From Posidonia oceanica (Eukaryota > Streptophyta > Magnoliopsida > Alismatales > Posidoniaceae): a stretch of DNA of 64,000 nt. The translations under genes and the position numbers were made by a program. The stretch covers positions 18,370,001 through 18,434,000 of the forward strand of contig JAZBRS010000050.1 of the NCBI GenBank assembly GCA_037176725.1. Direction: 5' to 3'. Each line of letters starts with the position of its first letter. The first letter of the stretch is position 1. The notes beneath the pieces were generated by a model. The model was not told where the DNA came from, made no database searches, and worked only from the letters and a program-made list of their open reading frames with translations. Positions 11,887-22,522 of this stretch are shown here, piece after piece.

Positions 11887-14083
11887 CTAGTAGAGGCTGT
11901 GGACGATGCTAGGATGAGGGGAAGCTAATGCTAATGCAGGGGCTGATGCTGATGGAGGAGTAGAAGTGGATGCCTCGTGCGTGTGGATCGTAATCGTTCC
12001 CGATTCGATCAGGTTCTGAATGGCGTCCCACAAAGTGAGGCAACTATTCGTCGAGTGCCCTATGGCTTGATGAAAGTCGCAGAAAAGATTCGCCTTATGC
12101 CAATATGAAAGTGGATTTGGTGGTAGGCGAACCTCGGGAAACCTTAGATATGGCATGACCTTGGGAAGGACGACATTTAGCGGTTCCACCAGTGGGGTGA
12201 ATTGACGCCACTCTCTGAAATGTCGCCTTGGCCCTTGGGGCTGTGCTTGTCGAACCGGTATGGTAGGATACACCAGTTGGGCGGTGGTAGTGATTTGTGG
12301 TGTAGGGGGTGCCCTAGGTGCTGGTGCAAATACTACCTGATTCAAGGGAGGCCGAACCGACAGAAGAACAGGCACGGGCGAGGGGTCGACGTATGCAACA
12401 GCGGTCTTCGGCGAGTCCTTCTTCTTAGGATGGCTACTGGTGCTACCGCTGCTATTGTTGCTAGTGCTGCTGCTGGTGTTGTTGCTACTGTTGCTGACGG
12501 TTGCCTGCTTGGCAAACGTAGAGAGTGCCGGGAAGTTGCTACTTCGTAGCGAACTCTCTACGTGGGTGCCAGCCCAAATCAGTGCTGCGAAGATTGTGAC
12601 GGGTTGGATGCTGAGCAGAGCCCCAGTAGCAGGCTGCGCACCTCCGATCACAATCTAGAGGGACTCCTCGTCAGTAGGTCCATCCCGAACCTGTGAGGCA
12701 AGGGCGGGCCAGTGGCCAACATACTCCCCAAACGGCTCGCTGGGGTTCTACTTTATTGCGACTAGGTCCACGCACTTTGGGACCAGATCGAGGTTGAAGG
12801 AGTATTATCCCTGGAACACCTGGATAAGGTCGTTCCACGTCCTGATGGTGGCCATATCAAGCGAGTTGAACCACTTGAGCGTGGAGCCAGTCAGACTTTT
12901 CTGGAACAAGCGGATTAGCAACCTCTCGTCAGCCTGGAGCTGAGCGAGATCTCCACAATACGCCTTCAGATGTGCGATTGGGCAGCCTCTACCATTATAT
13001 ATGTCAAAGATTGGGATGCGAAACTTCGGTGGGAGCACCGCCTCTAGGAAATAGCAGAGGTCCCAGAATTGGTAGGACTAAGGGTCAGCACCCTGCACTA
13101 GACGTAGTGCTTTCTCCAAGACATCCACCCTATTATTGATGGGGTTTGGATTAGCTACCAGAGGTGATAGGGCAGCAAGGGCAGGGACCGCATACGCCGA
13201 CAGGGTCACACCAAGGTGCTCCTCCAGATCCACCATCGCGTCGCCTAGTGGTGCGATGGGATGGGCGGCGTATCCGTGCAAAGGTGTTGTGTGTGCAGGA
13301 ATGCATGCTGGGGTAGGGAATTGCTGATGCAGGGGGTAAGAGTAGCTAGCATGTTGTGTAGTGGGTGATGCATAGTGTGGGAGCGACAGTTGCTGCACCG
13401 GCACAGTGCTGGGTGGTGGGCTTGCGGGATACTATGCTCCAACCAGCCTAAAGGACTGGCCACCAGGTGATGGAGGAATATGCTGTGCAGGGTGTTGTGA
13501 AAATGCAAGAGGCAGAAGCTGAGCCCCCATCACCGGAGTAGTGAGCAGCTGAGGTGATGGTCTAGGCGGGGGTGCAGAAAGGAATGCCTGAGAAGCAAGA
13601 GCAGGCTGTAGAGGAGCCTCGGGAGCAACAGGAGTGAAAGAAGGGTGAAGAGATAAAGCCATGCCCTGCAGTCTCTAGGCAGTCTCCATCAGCTGCTGGT
13701 ACTGCGCCTCGAGGGACCCGTCAGTGGGTGCTCTGAATTGCAGGACTAGTAAGGGACCAGAGTTAAAAGGTCGGGACACAGATTGTCCAGGAGGCGGAGG
13801 TCCTATGGCAGAAGTCGCCGCAACAGGGTGGGTATCAAAAGTGACATAACCTTGGGAAGGAGGAGTCAATGGCACCTCAGGAGTGCAGGCGGTGGATACC
13901 AAGATGGACTCGGCAACTGGGTCCAACGGAGTCTGCCACTGCCCCACAGAATAGAGGGGGAGACAACTATACCACAGAGGGAGACGCTGGTACAGAGGGA
14001 ACCAAAGCGAGAGTTGGAGGGACCAAAATGGGAACCCCCTTCGGGGCAACAGGAGTCTAGGAATCACCAACAAACTGGGCTAT
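11887..14083 (-). pseudogene. Gag of element A (broken)
   Basis: The Gag capsid core reads PKFRIPIFDIYNGRGCPIAHLKAYCGDLAQ and continues SLTGSTLKWFNSLD; the zinc knuckle near the end is FCDFHQAIGHSTNSC, giving C-x2-H-x4-H-x4-C. The start codon expected from B and C (SRSAMAQ) is ATA at 14083-14081. A frameshift follows within the first 150 bases, and stops, mainly TAG, lie near 13675, 13432, 13078, 12652 and 11887, with a TAA near 12804. Three of the TAGs stand at Gln codons in element B. Confidence 0.88.
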
Positions 14084-15285
14084 GGCTGACCGAGAGCGAG
14101 TGATCACAAGGCTGCGACAGGGAGCAAGAGGACGAATCCTAGGGGGAGCTATCATCGTAAAGGCAAGTAGCTCGGAAGAGGATGGTCAGGAACAGGTGTC
14201 GCGATAGGGGTGTCAGTAGAGAAAGCACTCAAGCTCCAGTTAAGGAACTCGCTCATTGACCTCTGTGCGGAAGGCAAACAGAAACAAGGGTTAGAACCCG
14301 AAAGTAAAATACAAATGCTTTAATGTATGTCATGAATGCAGATGTATGCTTTCTAACATGCTCTCCCTCACCAATCTAGTGTGCCCTAGTAGGTAGTCTA
14401 CTTCAGACGCTCACGGGTGTATGGGTCGCCGACTCAGGCTAGAAAAAAGTAGGTCCCATGTCTAAATCCTGGCCAAAGCTCAGGTAGTGACGTGGTGGTG
14501 CTTTAGGAGCCTCGGCTCTACCAATAGCATGGGCGGTACCCTCAACTCACACCAACTTGCGCCAAGCCAAAGCGATGGGGCAAGAGACCAGAACTATCCT
14601 TCTCAGACTGTAGGTGGACTCAGATGAGAAGAATGCATGCCCTATATGAAGCTTTATGCAAATGCTTAGTGTTTTTTATCTTGTGCGTTTTATTAACTCC
14701 AAGGGGATGCAAGTGTGTTGCAGTCTCTAGTTGCTCCTAGAGTTGATTTGTACTTGCCGTTTTTAGTTAGCCATGGGAGAAGCAATCAGTCTCTAATTGT
14801 CCTTAGGCTAAGTGCAAAAGGGGAAGAAAATCACCCAGACATGGCAAGCAAGCAACACACATCATTGCAAAAGGCATGCGCATGATATGTGCTAGTGTTG
14901 TGGACATGATAGTGAAGAGAAAACACTTATCATATCAAAATGCAGGCATACATGGTATGTGCAGGTGCAGTGGCATAGTATTGGTGTAAAACAAAGCAAT
15001 TATCACCCAAAAGGCATGCATAGTGCGTCAAGCAAGTATTTAAGCATGCATAATGCAAGAAATAAAGCAAGGATAAGCAAGCAAATAAAATAAATAAAGG
15101 CAGGCAAGCAGTAGAGCAGGTAAAGGCAAAGCAAGCAATAAAGCATGTAAACAGGCAAGACAAACAAACAGATAAGGCATGCAAATGCACAAGGCAAGCA
15201 AAGATGCGAAATGCGAGCGACGAGAGGGCCAAAGTGAAAGCCGGAGCCTGGAATCCCCAGTGGAGTATCCGCTGGAGATTCCGCT
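14084..15285 (-). other. Long 5' UTR of element A
   Basis: About 1.2 kb between PBS and gag. The gag-proximal part (about 14380-14640) matches B (34580-34870) and C (54930-55200) closely, with words CTTCTCATCTGAGTC, GGTACC and GCTTTGG. The PBS-proximal part is a degenerate run of CATGCTTTA/CTTGCTTTAC words. This is much longer than usual plant leaders and may hold packaging or splice signals. Confidence 0.7.
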
Positions 15286-15303
15286 ACCCCAGTAGAGTCG
15301 CCA
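15286..15303 (-). other. Primer binding site of element A
   Basis: On the minus strand, TGGCGACTCTACTGGGGT follows the LTR end CTACA by one base. It matches the PBS of B at 16 of 18 positions. I associate this PBS type with tRNA-Arg priming in Ogre/Tat elements. A partial second copy (ACTCCACTGGGGATTCC) lies about 40 bases further in. Confidence 0.85.
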
Positions 15304-15934
15304 CTGTAGTAATCCTGAAATATCGAATCATCCATGCACGATGCCAAAGCTCGCGTGCACCGATCAACGTTAGGTTCACTATATGCGACTGAATCCGAGG
15401 AAGGAAACTCGACTCGAAAACGCTAGCAGAAAAGGAAAAAGAAAAGATAAGACAAATCAGAGTCGCCACCATGTCTATTAAATTGGGAGACAAGGAAAAC
15501 CAGGGGAAACATGATAAATCATGCCACAAAGAAAGAAAAAAGAATGCAAATGCAATGCAAATGTGACTCGTGCCTAGGATAAGGGCAATATGGTCATTAC
15601 GCGCCAAGAGACAAGGTAAGGGCTCCTGTTACGCACGGGGAAGGTGTTAGGCACCCCGATACGTCCGAGAATCGGTCTTTCTAGGCTTGACTCACTCGCA
15701 TATGCCGGAAGATGCATGGTTAATGTGCCTAAGTGCCATGAATCCCAAATTGCATGCTCTAAGATATGCTCTAAGTGTAAAAATGTGTGCAAAGAATTAA
15801 ACGTGCAACTTATGTGCTCAGCAACGCTACTAGTGTTCCGAACGGGCAAGCCCTGGTTCGTGAGAACTCCTAGGCAGTAAGCATCATAGCCCTAATGCAA
15901 ATGCAGGCGATAAAACAAAATAGCGAGGGAAACA

Positions 15935-16130
15935 TGCAATGCAAGCGACATGCAAAGGAAAGCGAAAGCTGGGGCGGAAAACTATGCAATGCAAGCGATA
16001 TGCAAAAGAAAACGAAAGCTGGTGCGGAAAATGATGCAATGTAGGCGATATGCAAAAGAAAACAAAAGCTGGTGCAGAAAACGATGCAATGCAGGCGATA
16101 TGCAAAAGAAAACAAAAGCTGGGGCGACAA
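15935..16130 (-). repeat. 50-bp minisatellite in the LTR of A
   Basis: About four copies of a unit containing GCGATATGCAAAAGAAAAC and AAAGCTGGTGCGGAAAA. B (33000-33235, 53700-53950) and C (26985-27240) carry related arrays at the equivalent place, with units containing CGTTTTGCGTGCC or GCATCGTTTTGC. Confidence 0.8.
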
Positions 16131-17664
16131 AGCCTAATCTACATGCACAAGAAAACAGATCTCGAAAACGATGCATGCAATGCAAATGATAAGGCAATGA
16201 ATGCTATGCAGTGATTCAAATGGGCTTATCTTGAAGATCTGAGGCCTGATCTAAAGTAACTTTGGTTAGAATGAAAGATCATCCAACCAGGAAGACCAAG
16301 ATAGTTAGATCATGAAGATCCAACGGTCCGATCAAAAGTTATTCAGGAATCAAGTCAGATGGCTCAAGGGCCAGCAAAAGTGGACTAAGCAGGGGTCTAT
16401 GTGCAAAAAGTCCCTAAGTGTGTGCAATGCAAGGTGTCTTACTTGTATTGAGACTAGCAATGGCTAAATGGATGCATGGGAACTATATGCAATGCCCAAA
16501 AGGTGCTATGCATGCAAGAATGCAAATGCAGGGACCTAAGTGCAATTTTACGAAACTATAGGGACCTACATGCAATGATATGGCAAAAGTATGCAATGCA
16601 GCAATTAAGATGCAAAAAGAAACTAGTAATGCAATATGGCATGCATGCAGAAGCTAAATGCAACATTAAATGTAAGAATGCATGATGTAGAAAATGGTAG
16701 GGACCTATATGCAATAAAAGAAAACTATAGGATTTAAATGCAGTGCAGGGCTAAAAATGTGAATGCATGCAACATGTGGGCCTATATGCAATGCAGGAAA
16801 ACATGCCAGATGATGTGCAATGCAATGATAATAACTAAAGCATGCAAAAGTTAAGATTTGAGTTAATATGCAATTAAAATGATTGTTGTATATGATTGCA
16901 GTGCAACATGGCAGCTAAATGATATTAAAAGAAAAAATTAATGCATGTAGGGCTTATATGCAAATGCTGGATGCAAATGCAATGCCAATGAGGTTAAAAA
17001 GATGACATTTAGTGACTTCTAGTGCAGGCAAGACCTTAAAGCAATTAAATAAAGTGCAAAATTAACATGCAATGCAATGCAGTTAAAAAGAATGCAATTA
17101 ACGGACTCCTAGAAGCAGACAAGACCTTAATGCAATTTTTAAAACTTGCTAGGCTTTATTGCAATGTAATAAGGTTGAAAAATTACATTTAAATCACAGT
17201 TTGAATCAAACTGGACTAAAATGTAATAATCAAAACCCTCAGGACTTATTTACAATGCAATAAGGCTTAAAAAATCACATTTAAATCACATGTAAACATG
17301 TGACTGGACTTAAATGCAATTTTCAGAACATCCTGGGTTTTAAAGTAATGCAATAAAGTTTAAAATGCAAATTAAATAAATGATTAATTGATGCAGGACT
17401 AATATGCAAATCAATTAAAAGCTAAGGATGCAAATGCAATGCAGTAATGTAAAAATTAAAAATAAAACATATACTGTGATTAATTAAGGACCTAGATGCA
17501 AATAAACTAAAACATAGAATTTAAATGCAACAAACTTAAAATGCTGAAATAAATAAAACTTAAACCAACTGAAGGACTGAAATGCAAAAATAGAAAACTT
17601 AAGAACTTTAATGTAATGCAATCAGATAACTTATAAAATTAAAAATGAAATAAATAACGCTACA

Positions 17665-17696
17665 GTGCTACAGTGGCTTACAAGTCACTGCAGCAC
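17665..17696 (-). other. LTR hairpin of element A
   Basis: GTGCTACAGTG pairs with CACTGCAGCAC around a 10-base loop. It sits at the switch from the GC-rich block to the ATGCAA-rich part. Element C has the same arms (GTGCTGCAGTG) at the same place, and B has a branched structure there. Confidence 0.65.
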
Positions 17697-18739
17697 TACG
17701 CTGGAGAAGACGAAACAGCACGGCGGTTCTGGCAGGCTACGGGCGTGGCGGTGAGGTGCGGAGGCTGCGGTCAGGTGCGGCGGAGGTGCCGAAGGCACGA
17801 GCGGTGCGTAGAGGGCCGAGAAGCTGTCGACCGACCTCTGCAAAAAATTGCAGAGAAGTCCGGCGAGGCCCGAGGTTGCTGGGAGCTGCTGCTGCTGCTG
17901 TGAGGCGCCGGAGCGTGCTTCTGGAGCCGAGGTGGAACTGTCGGCAAGCTGCAGAGGGTTGCGACGGCTTGGAACGTCGCGCAGGCGTTGGCAGAGGCTG
18001 GCCATCGCTGAGGAAGACGGAGCTCACGGTGGAGCTCAAGAAACGATATAAAGCATGAAAAAACAAAAGAAAATGCTGGGAAGCAACGCATGCAAGCTAG
18101 GAACTTAAAAGTGGGCTCGGTTACCTACGCAGTGGGCTGAGTTGAGCTAACGACGCGCGGTGGATGCTGTTGTCTGGCGGTGGCTCGCAGGGGCACGCGG
18201 GGGACCGGGCGAGTCGCGACGAGATCTAGGTGAGTTGTAGGGGATCTGAGGGTGCTCCAGATGCTCTTAGATGCTGGTTTCGCTGCCCAGAGAAGAGAAA
18301 TGGATTTTTGAGTGTGTAGAGGAAATTTTGGTAGAACTGGGGCTGCTGTGGCTCCCTCCGGTGGTTCTCACACTCATGGTGATCGTGGGAGGCTAAGGTA
18401 GGTGGTGGTGAGGTTTGGGGCGCGTGAGGATGTAGGGGAAAGGAGGTTGCAGTGGGAGTTGGGTTCTGGAAGCTGCGGGAAAACTTGGGTTCTGGGGTGG
18501 TAGGGAGGCGAATTCTGGATGCTGGGGGTCTGCGAAATGCGGTCAAGTGATAAGGATTGCATGGGGAAGGTGAGGTGTAGTACTGAGGCAAGTGGGAGAG
18601 GGGATTCGACGGTGGAAGGGCTGTGCAGAGGGGGTCTGTGAGTGTGTGTGTGAGCAGGTTTAGAGGAGGATTTTTGAGTGGGAAGTTAGTGAAGTGTGGA
18701 AGAGTTAGTGGTGGATGGGAGAGGGAGTAAGTGGTGGTG

Positions 18740-19370
18740 GGGGAGGGATGAGAAGAAAGAAGAAGAAAGAAGAAGGAGGAGGTGGCAGATAAGGTCGGGC
18801 GGGAGAAGAAAAGTGGAGGAAGAAAAGGAAAAAAAGAAAAGAAAGAGGAGAAGGATGGAGGCAAGTAACGGGCTGGGTTGAAGGAAGAAATAAAATAAGA
18901 AAGAAAGAAAAAAGAAAGAGCTGCTGGGCCAGGCCCGAGAGAAGAGGAAGAAAAAAAGTAAAAAAGAAAAGGAAAGAAAGGAAGAAAGAATGAAGAAGGA
19001 AAGAAGAAGAAAAAAGAAAAGAGAAGAAAGGTGGTGGTGGAAATAGGCTGGGCCCAAAAAGAAAAGGAAGTAAAAAAGAGAAGGAGGCAGTTGGGCTGGG
19101 TTGAAGGTGGAAAGAAAAAATAGAAAAGAAAGAAAAAGAGGAGGGGAAGGAAGGGAAGGAAGGAGAGAAAGAAAAAGAAAAAGAAAGTAAAATAAAATAA
19201 AATAAAGAAAAGAGAAGAGGTGAGGAGGAGAATGTGCTGGTAGACTGTAGAAAAAAGAAAAGAAGGAAAAAAAGAAAGAAAAAGAAGGAGAAAAAGAGAG
19301 AAGAGAAAGAAAAGAAGGAAGAAGAAGAAAAAGAAGGAAAAGAAAAGAAGAAAGAAAGAAGGAGAAAGGC
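18740..19370 (-). repeat. Polypyrimidine tract of the LTR (purines on the plus strand)
   Basis: Roughly 600 bases are almost wholly A and G on the plus strand (GAAGAAAGAAAAAAG type), broken by short GGGCTGGGC words. C (22800-23340) and B (28680-28950, 29740-29880, 49380-49650) carry the counterpart. Apparent Lys/Arg/Glu- or Phe/Leu/Ser-rich ORFs here are compositional. Confidence 0.8.
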
Positions 19371-19888
19371 TTGGGCTTGGCTTGCTAACCTAGGGTTTGA
19401 CCTAGGGTTTTGGGTTGCTAACCTAGGGTTTAACCTAGGGTTTCAAAGAGTACAGACCTAGAGCTTTTCTAGGGTTTTGGGCTTGAAAATGGGTGCTGTT
19501 TTGGGTTTGGAAATGGGTTCCAAAGGGAACCACCAATTGAGCATGTCAAAATGGGGTGTTTACAGTCATCAACTTGTGTTTCCAGTTTGCTAGATGCATA
19601 TATGTTCTTGCAAATCGTGCCTTTGGGCGTCTGGCCAGATTTACAGCTAGAATGCTGCAAGAGGCGCATTGAGAAGTTTACAGAGTTAGGAGCAGCGACC
19701 AGGACTTTCAGCACAAGGAAGCTGCAAGAAAGCCCCCTCATCCTATCCAGCTGCTAGAATCTCTGTAGACAAACGCCATCAAATCTAGCAAGGCCACCGA
19801 GCACCCTCGCTTGGATCTCCATCCGGGCTGGTACCCCCAACTACTCATTTGGCAAACACGTCAGTTTTGTCTCTATCCTTCGCATTTT

Positions 19889-19966
19889 GATGCCAAGGGT
19901 GCTTCGGCTGTTCCCTGGTATCATTCCTGATACCAAGGGCATCTTTTTTGGCTACCCTGTGGTGTC
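19889..19966 (+). repeat. H4-H3 hairpin cassette of element E
   Basis: H4 (19889-19922) pairs GATGCCA with TGGTATC around a loop containing GCTTCGGCTG. H3 (19929-19966) pairs GATACCA with GGTGTC around GGGCATCTTTTTTGG. Arms differ from A, B and D but still pair, with G-T pairs. Confidence 0.65.
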
Positions 19967-20039
19967 ACTCCCCCATCTTTCCCCTGCTGACACACCTGAC
20001 TGTCACGGGTTCATCTGCTGATGCCCATTCCTTTTCTTT

Positions 20040-21333
20040 TTCTTTTTTATCATTTGTTTTTCTTTTTCTCGGTTGATGATCTGAAACTCATCATTCCTGG
20101 TTAATAAGTCCGATATCTTATCATTTGTTTTTCTTTTCCTCGGCAGTTGATCCGAAACTCATCACATCTAGCCGATAAGTCCGATATCTTATCACCTGCA
20201 TTTTCAACCCTCGGTTAATGATCCGAAACTCATCACTCTTAGTCGATAAGTCTGATATCTTAATATTTGCGTTTCCTTTTCTCAGCTGATGATCCGAAAC
20301 TCATCATTCCTGGCCGATAAGTCCGATATCTTATCATTTGTTTTTCTTTTTCTCGGCTGATGATCTGAAACTCATCACATCTGGCCAATAAGTCCGATAT
20401 CTTATCATTTGTTTTTCTTCTTCTAGGCTGATGATCCGAAACTCATCACTTCCTAGCCGATAAGTCCGATATCTTATCATTTACTTTTCCTTTTCTCGGC
20501 TGATGATCCGAAACTCATCATTCTTGGCCGATAAGTCCGATATCTTATCATTTGTTTTTCTTTTTCTCGACTGAAGAACCGAAACTCATCAATTCCTGGT
20601 CAATAAGTCCGATATCTTATCATTTGCTTTTCCTTTTCTCGGCTGATGACCCGAAACTCATCATTCCTGGTTGATAAGTCCGATATCTTATCATTTGCTT
20701 TTCCTTTTCTCGGCTGATGATCCGAAACTCATCACTTCCTGGCCGATAAGTCCGATATCTTATCATTTACTTTTCCTTTTCTCAGCTGATGATCCGAAAC
20801 TCATCACTCCTGGTTGATAAGTCCAATATCTTATCATTTGCTTTTCCTTTTCTCGGCTGATGATCCGAAACTCATCATTCCTGGCTGATAAGTCCGATAT
20901 CTTATCATTTGTTTTTCTTTTTCTTGGCTAATGATCCGAAACTCATCACTTCTAGCCGATAAGTCCAATATCTTATCATTTGTTTTTCTTTTTCTCAGCT
21001 GATGATCTGAAACTCATTACTTCCTGGCCGATAAGTCCAATATCTTATCATTTGCTTTTCCTTTTCTCGGTTGATGATTCGAAACTTATCATTCCTGGCC
21101 GGTAAGTCCGATATCTTCTCATTTGTTTTTCTTTTTCTCAACTAATGATCCGAAACTCATCACTTCTTAGCCGATAAGTCTGATATCTTATCATTTGCTT
21201 TTCCTTTTCTCAGCTGGTGATCCGAAACTCATCATTCCTGGTTGATAAGTCCGATATCTTATCATTTGCTTTTCCTTTTCTCGGCTGATGATCCGAAACT
21301 CATCATTCCTGACTGATAAGTCCAATATCTTAT
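20040..21333 (+). repeat. 18-copy, 71-72 bp double-hairpin tandem array
   Basis: Each unit has GCTGATGATCCGAAACTCATC (arms GATGA/TCATC, loop TCCGAAAC), a short spacer with CCTGGCC, then GATAAG-TCCGATAT-CTTATC, then a T-rich stretch (TTTGCTTTTCCTTTTCTC). About 18 copies are visible. One further GATAAG-TCCGATAT-CTTATC hairpin occurs in B at 47460-47480, which shows that both arrays come from the same ancestral 3' UTR. Confidence 0.95.
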
Positions 21334-22522
21334 TGTAGTAACCCTGAAAATCGGTGCGTCCATGCACAATGCCAAAGCTCACGTACACTGACCGATAGTA
21401 GGCCACTATGAATGGGTGGATCCGAGAAAGGAAACTCTACTCGAAAACATCGAAAAAAGAGGGAAAAAAAGATAAAACAAATTCGGAGTTGCCACCTAGT
21501 CTATTAAATCGGGAGACGAGGAAAATCGAGGAAATGCATGAAAAACATGCAAAGGGATGCATTGCTATGCAAAGATATGACTCGTGCCTAGGATGAGGGC
21601 ATAATGGTCATTACGGGCCATGCAAAAGGGTAAGGACTCCTATTACGCACAGGGAAGGTGTTAGACACCCTCGATACATCCAGAATCGGTCTTTCTAGGC
21701 TTCTCGCTCACATATGTAGGAAGATGCATGCTTTAAATGCCATGAATGCTTAATTACATGCTCAAATGTATGCTCTAGGTACTAATATGCGTGTAGGGAA
21801 TTAAACGTGCAATCTGTGTACTCAGCAGCGTTGTCAGTGTTCCGAACAGGGCGAATCCTAGTTCGTAAGAACTCCAGAGAGTAAATATCACTGTCCTAAA
21901 TGCGATGCAGGCGAGAAATCAAAATGCTGAAGAAAACCATGCAATGCGAATAGCGACATGCGATGGAAAACAAGTCTGAGGCAGAAAACCATGGGAAAGC
22001 GGGCAATGCAAGGCGTAAAACAGGAAACAGGGGGCCGGCAACATGCATGGGTGTCGAGGCATGTATCGGAAGCAACAAAATGCAGAAAGCGACAACCAAA
22101 ATGAAATCGACGCTAAAAACAGTGTGCTATAAACTGTAAAGTGTTGGACGCTGGACTGACCAGCGTCCTATGTTGGACATTGAAACAGATAGCGTCCAAC
22201 ACAGAAAAACAAGGAACCTGCAAGGAAGGCATGCAAATTTGGAAATCATGTATTTTAATGCAATGAAAAAACTATGGGTAGATAAACCATGCTAAAAAAA
22301 ATCAAGGCACAGAGCTCAGAAATCAAATGCAAGCATCAAAATGATTTTAAACAGGCAGAGGGTGTTAGATGCTGAGAACATCAGCGTCCAACGTTGGACG
22401 CTGTAATCCCCAGTGTCCAACAACTGAGCTTGGATTTTGAAAGAGATGTATGCATGCTGAATGTATAGACATGGTGTAGATGCAATATGGCAGCAGAAGA
22501 CATGCAAATCATGCTTGACAGG
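21334..22522 (-). mobile_element. Distal part of the 3' LTR of element D (first piece)
   Basis: The left edge is an LTR end: in minus sense, GGTTACTACA ends at 21334, next to the E array with no PBS, as for a 3' LTR. It contains the conserved block (21590-21710) with the sense words CCTAGAAAGACCGATTC and ACACCTTCCC. It is cut at 22522 by the start of element C's LTR. The rest of the same LTR probably resumes at about 55531; that join is inference. Confidence 0.7.
22143..22425. repeat. GTTGGACGCT hairpins inside D's LTR
   Basis: Several stem-loops use arms GTTGGACGCT and AGCGTCCAAC: near 22143-22170, 22173-22202 and 22383-22427. The third contains a perfect 22-base palindrome made of CAGCGTCCAAC and its reverse complement. 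The same arms occur in the LTR of element G at 62595-62860. Confidence 0.8.

Larger units (their letters stand above)
1..19564 (-). mobile_element. Element A: decayed Tat-lineage Ty3/gypsy retrotransposon, 3' LTR outside the window
   Basis: Read on the minus strand the order is 5' LTR (19564-15305), PBS, 5' UTR, gag, protease, linker, RT-RNase H-second RNase H, integrase, DUF7745-like ORF and a hairpin-rich 3' UTR running off the left edge. Position 1 lies roughly 85 bases inside the internal region, judged from the same block in element D, so the 3' LTR should begin about 90 bases left of the window. All coding parts carry many stops, mostly TAG, and a few frameshifts. The element is defective and clearly older than element B. 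The candidate target-site copy at its right edge is GTCAT (19565-19569); its partner is out of view. Confidence 0.93.
15305..19564 (-). mobile_element. 5' LTR of element A (4.26 kb)
   Basis: It starts TGTAAACACCCCATTTTGACA (read from 19564 down) and ends ATTACTACA at 15305. In sense order it holds a CCCTAA-rich start, a long polypyrimidine tract (19370-18740), a GC-rich block, a hairpin (17665-17696), a long ATGCAA/TTTAGGTCC-rich part (17650-16380), a block with ATCCAACGGTCCGATC, a 50-bp minisatellite and a strongly conserved block around 15690-15560 with the GGGTGCCTAACACCTTCCCC word. The same order is found in the LTRs of B and C. Confidence 0.88.
19565..21333 (+). mobile_element. Element E: 3' UTR fragment of a plus-strand Tat element
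   Basis: The segment between A's LTR and D's LTR matches the 3' UTR of element B in order: an H1 hairpin (GCTGGTACCCCCAACTAC near 19825), the H4-H3 cassette, then a long hairpin array. Bases 19565-19757 include an open stretch ending LQESPLILSSC that may be the tail of an extra ORF, but I do not recognise it. The upstream part of E would lie left of A if A inserted into it. The right side is cut by insertion of D. Confidence 0.7.

Noticed and set aside
20040..21333. A CRISPR array, because of regular repeats with palindromes.
   Set aside because: Units are contiguous with no unique spacers, the context is a plant retroelement, and no cas genes are present.
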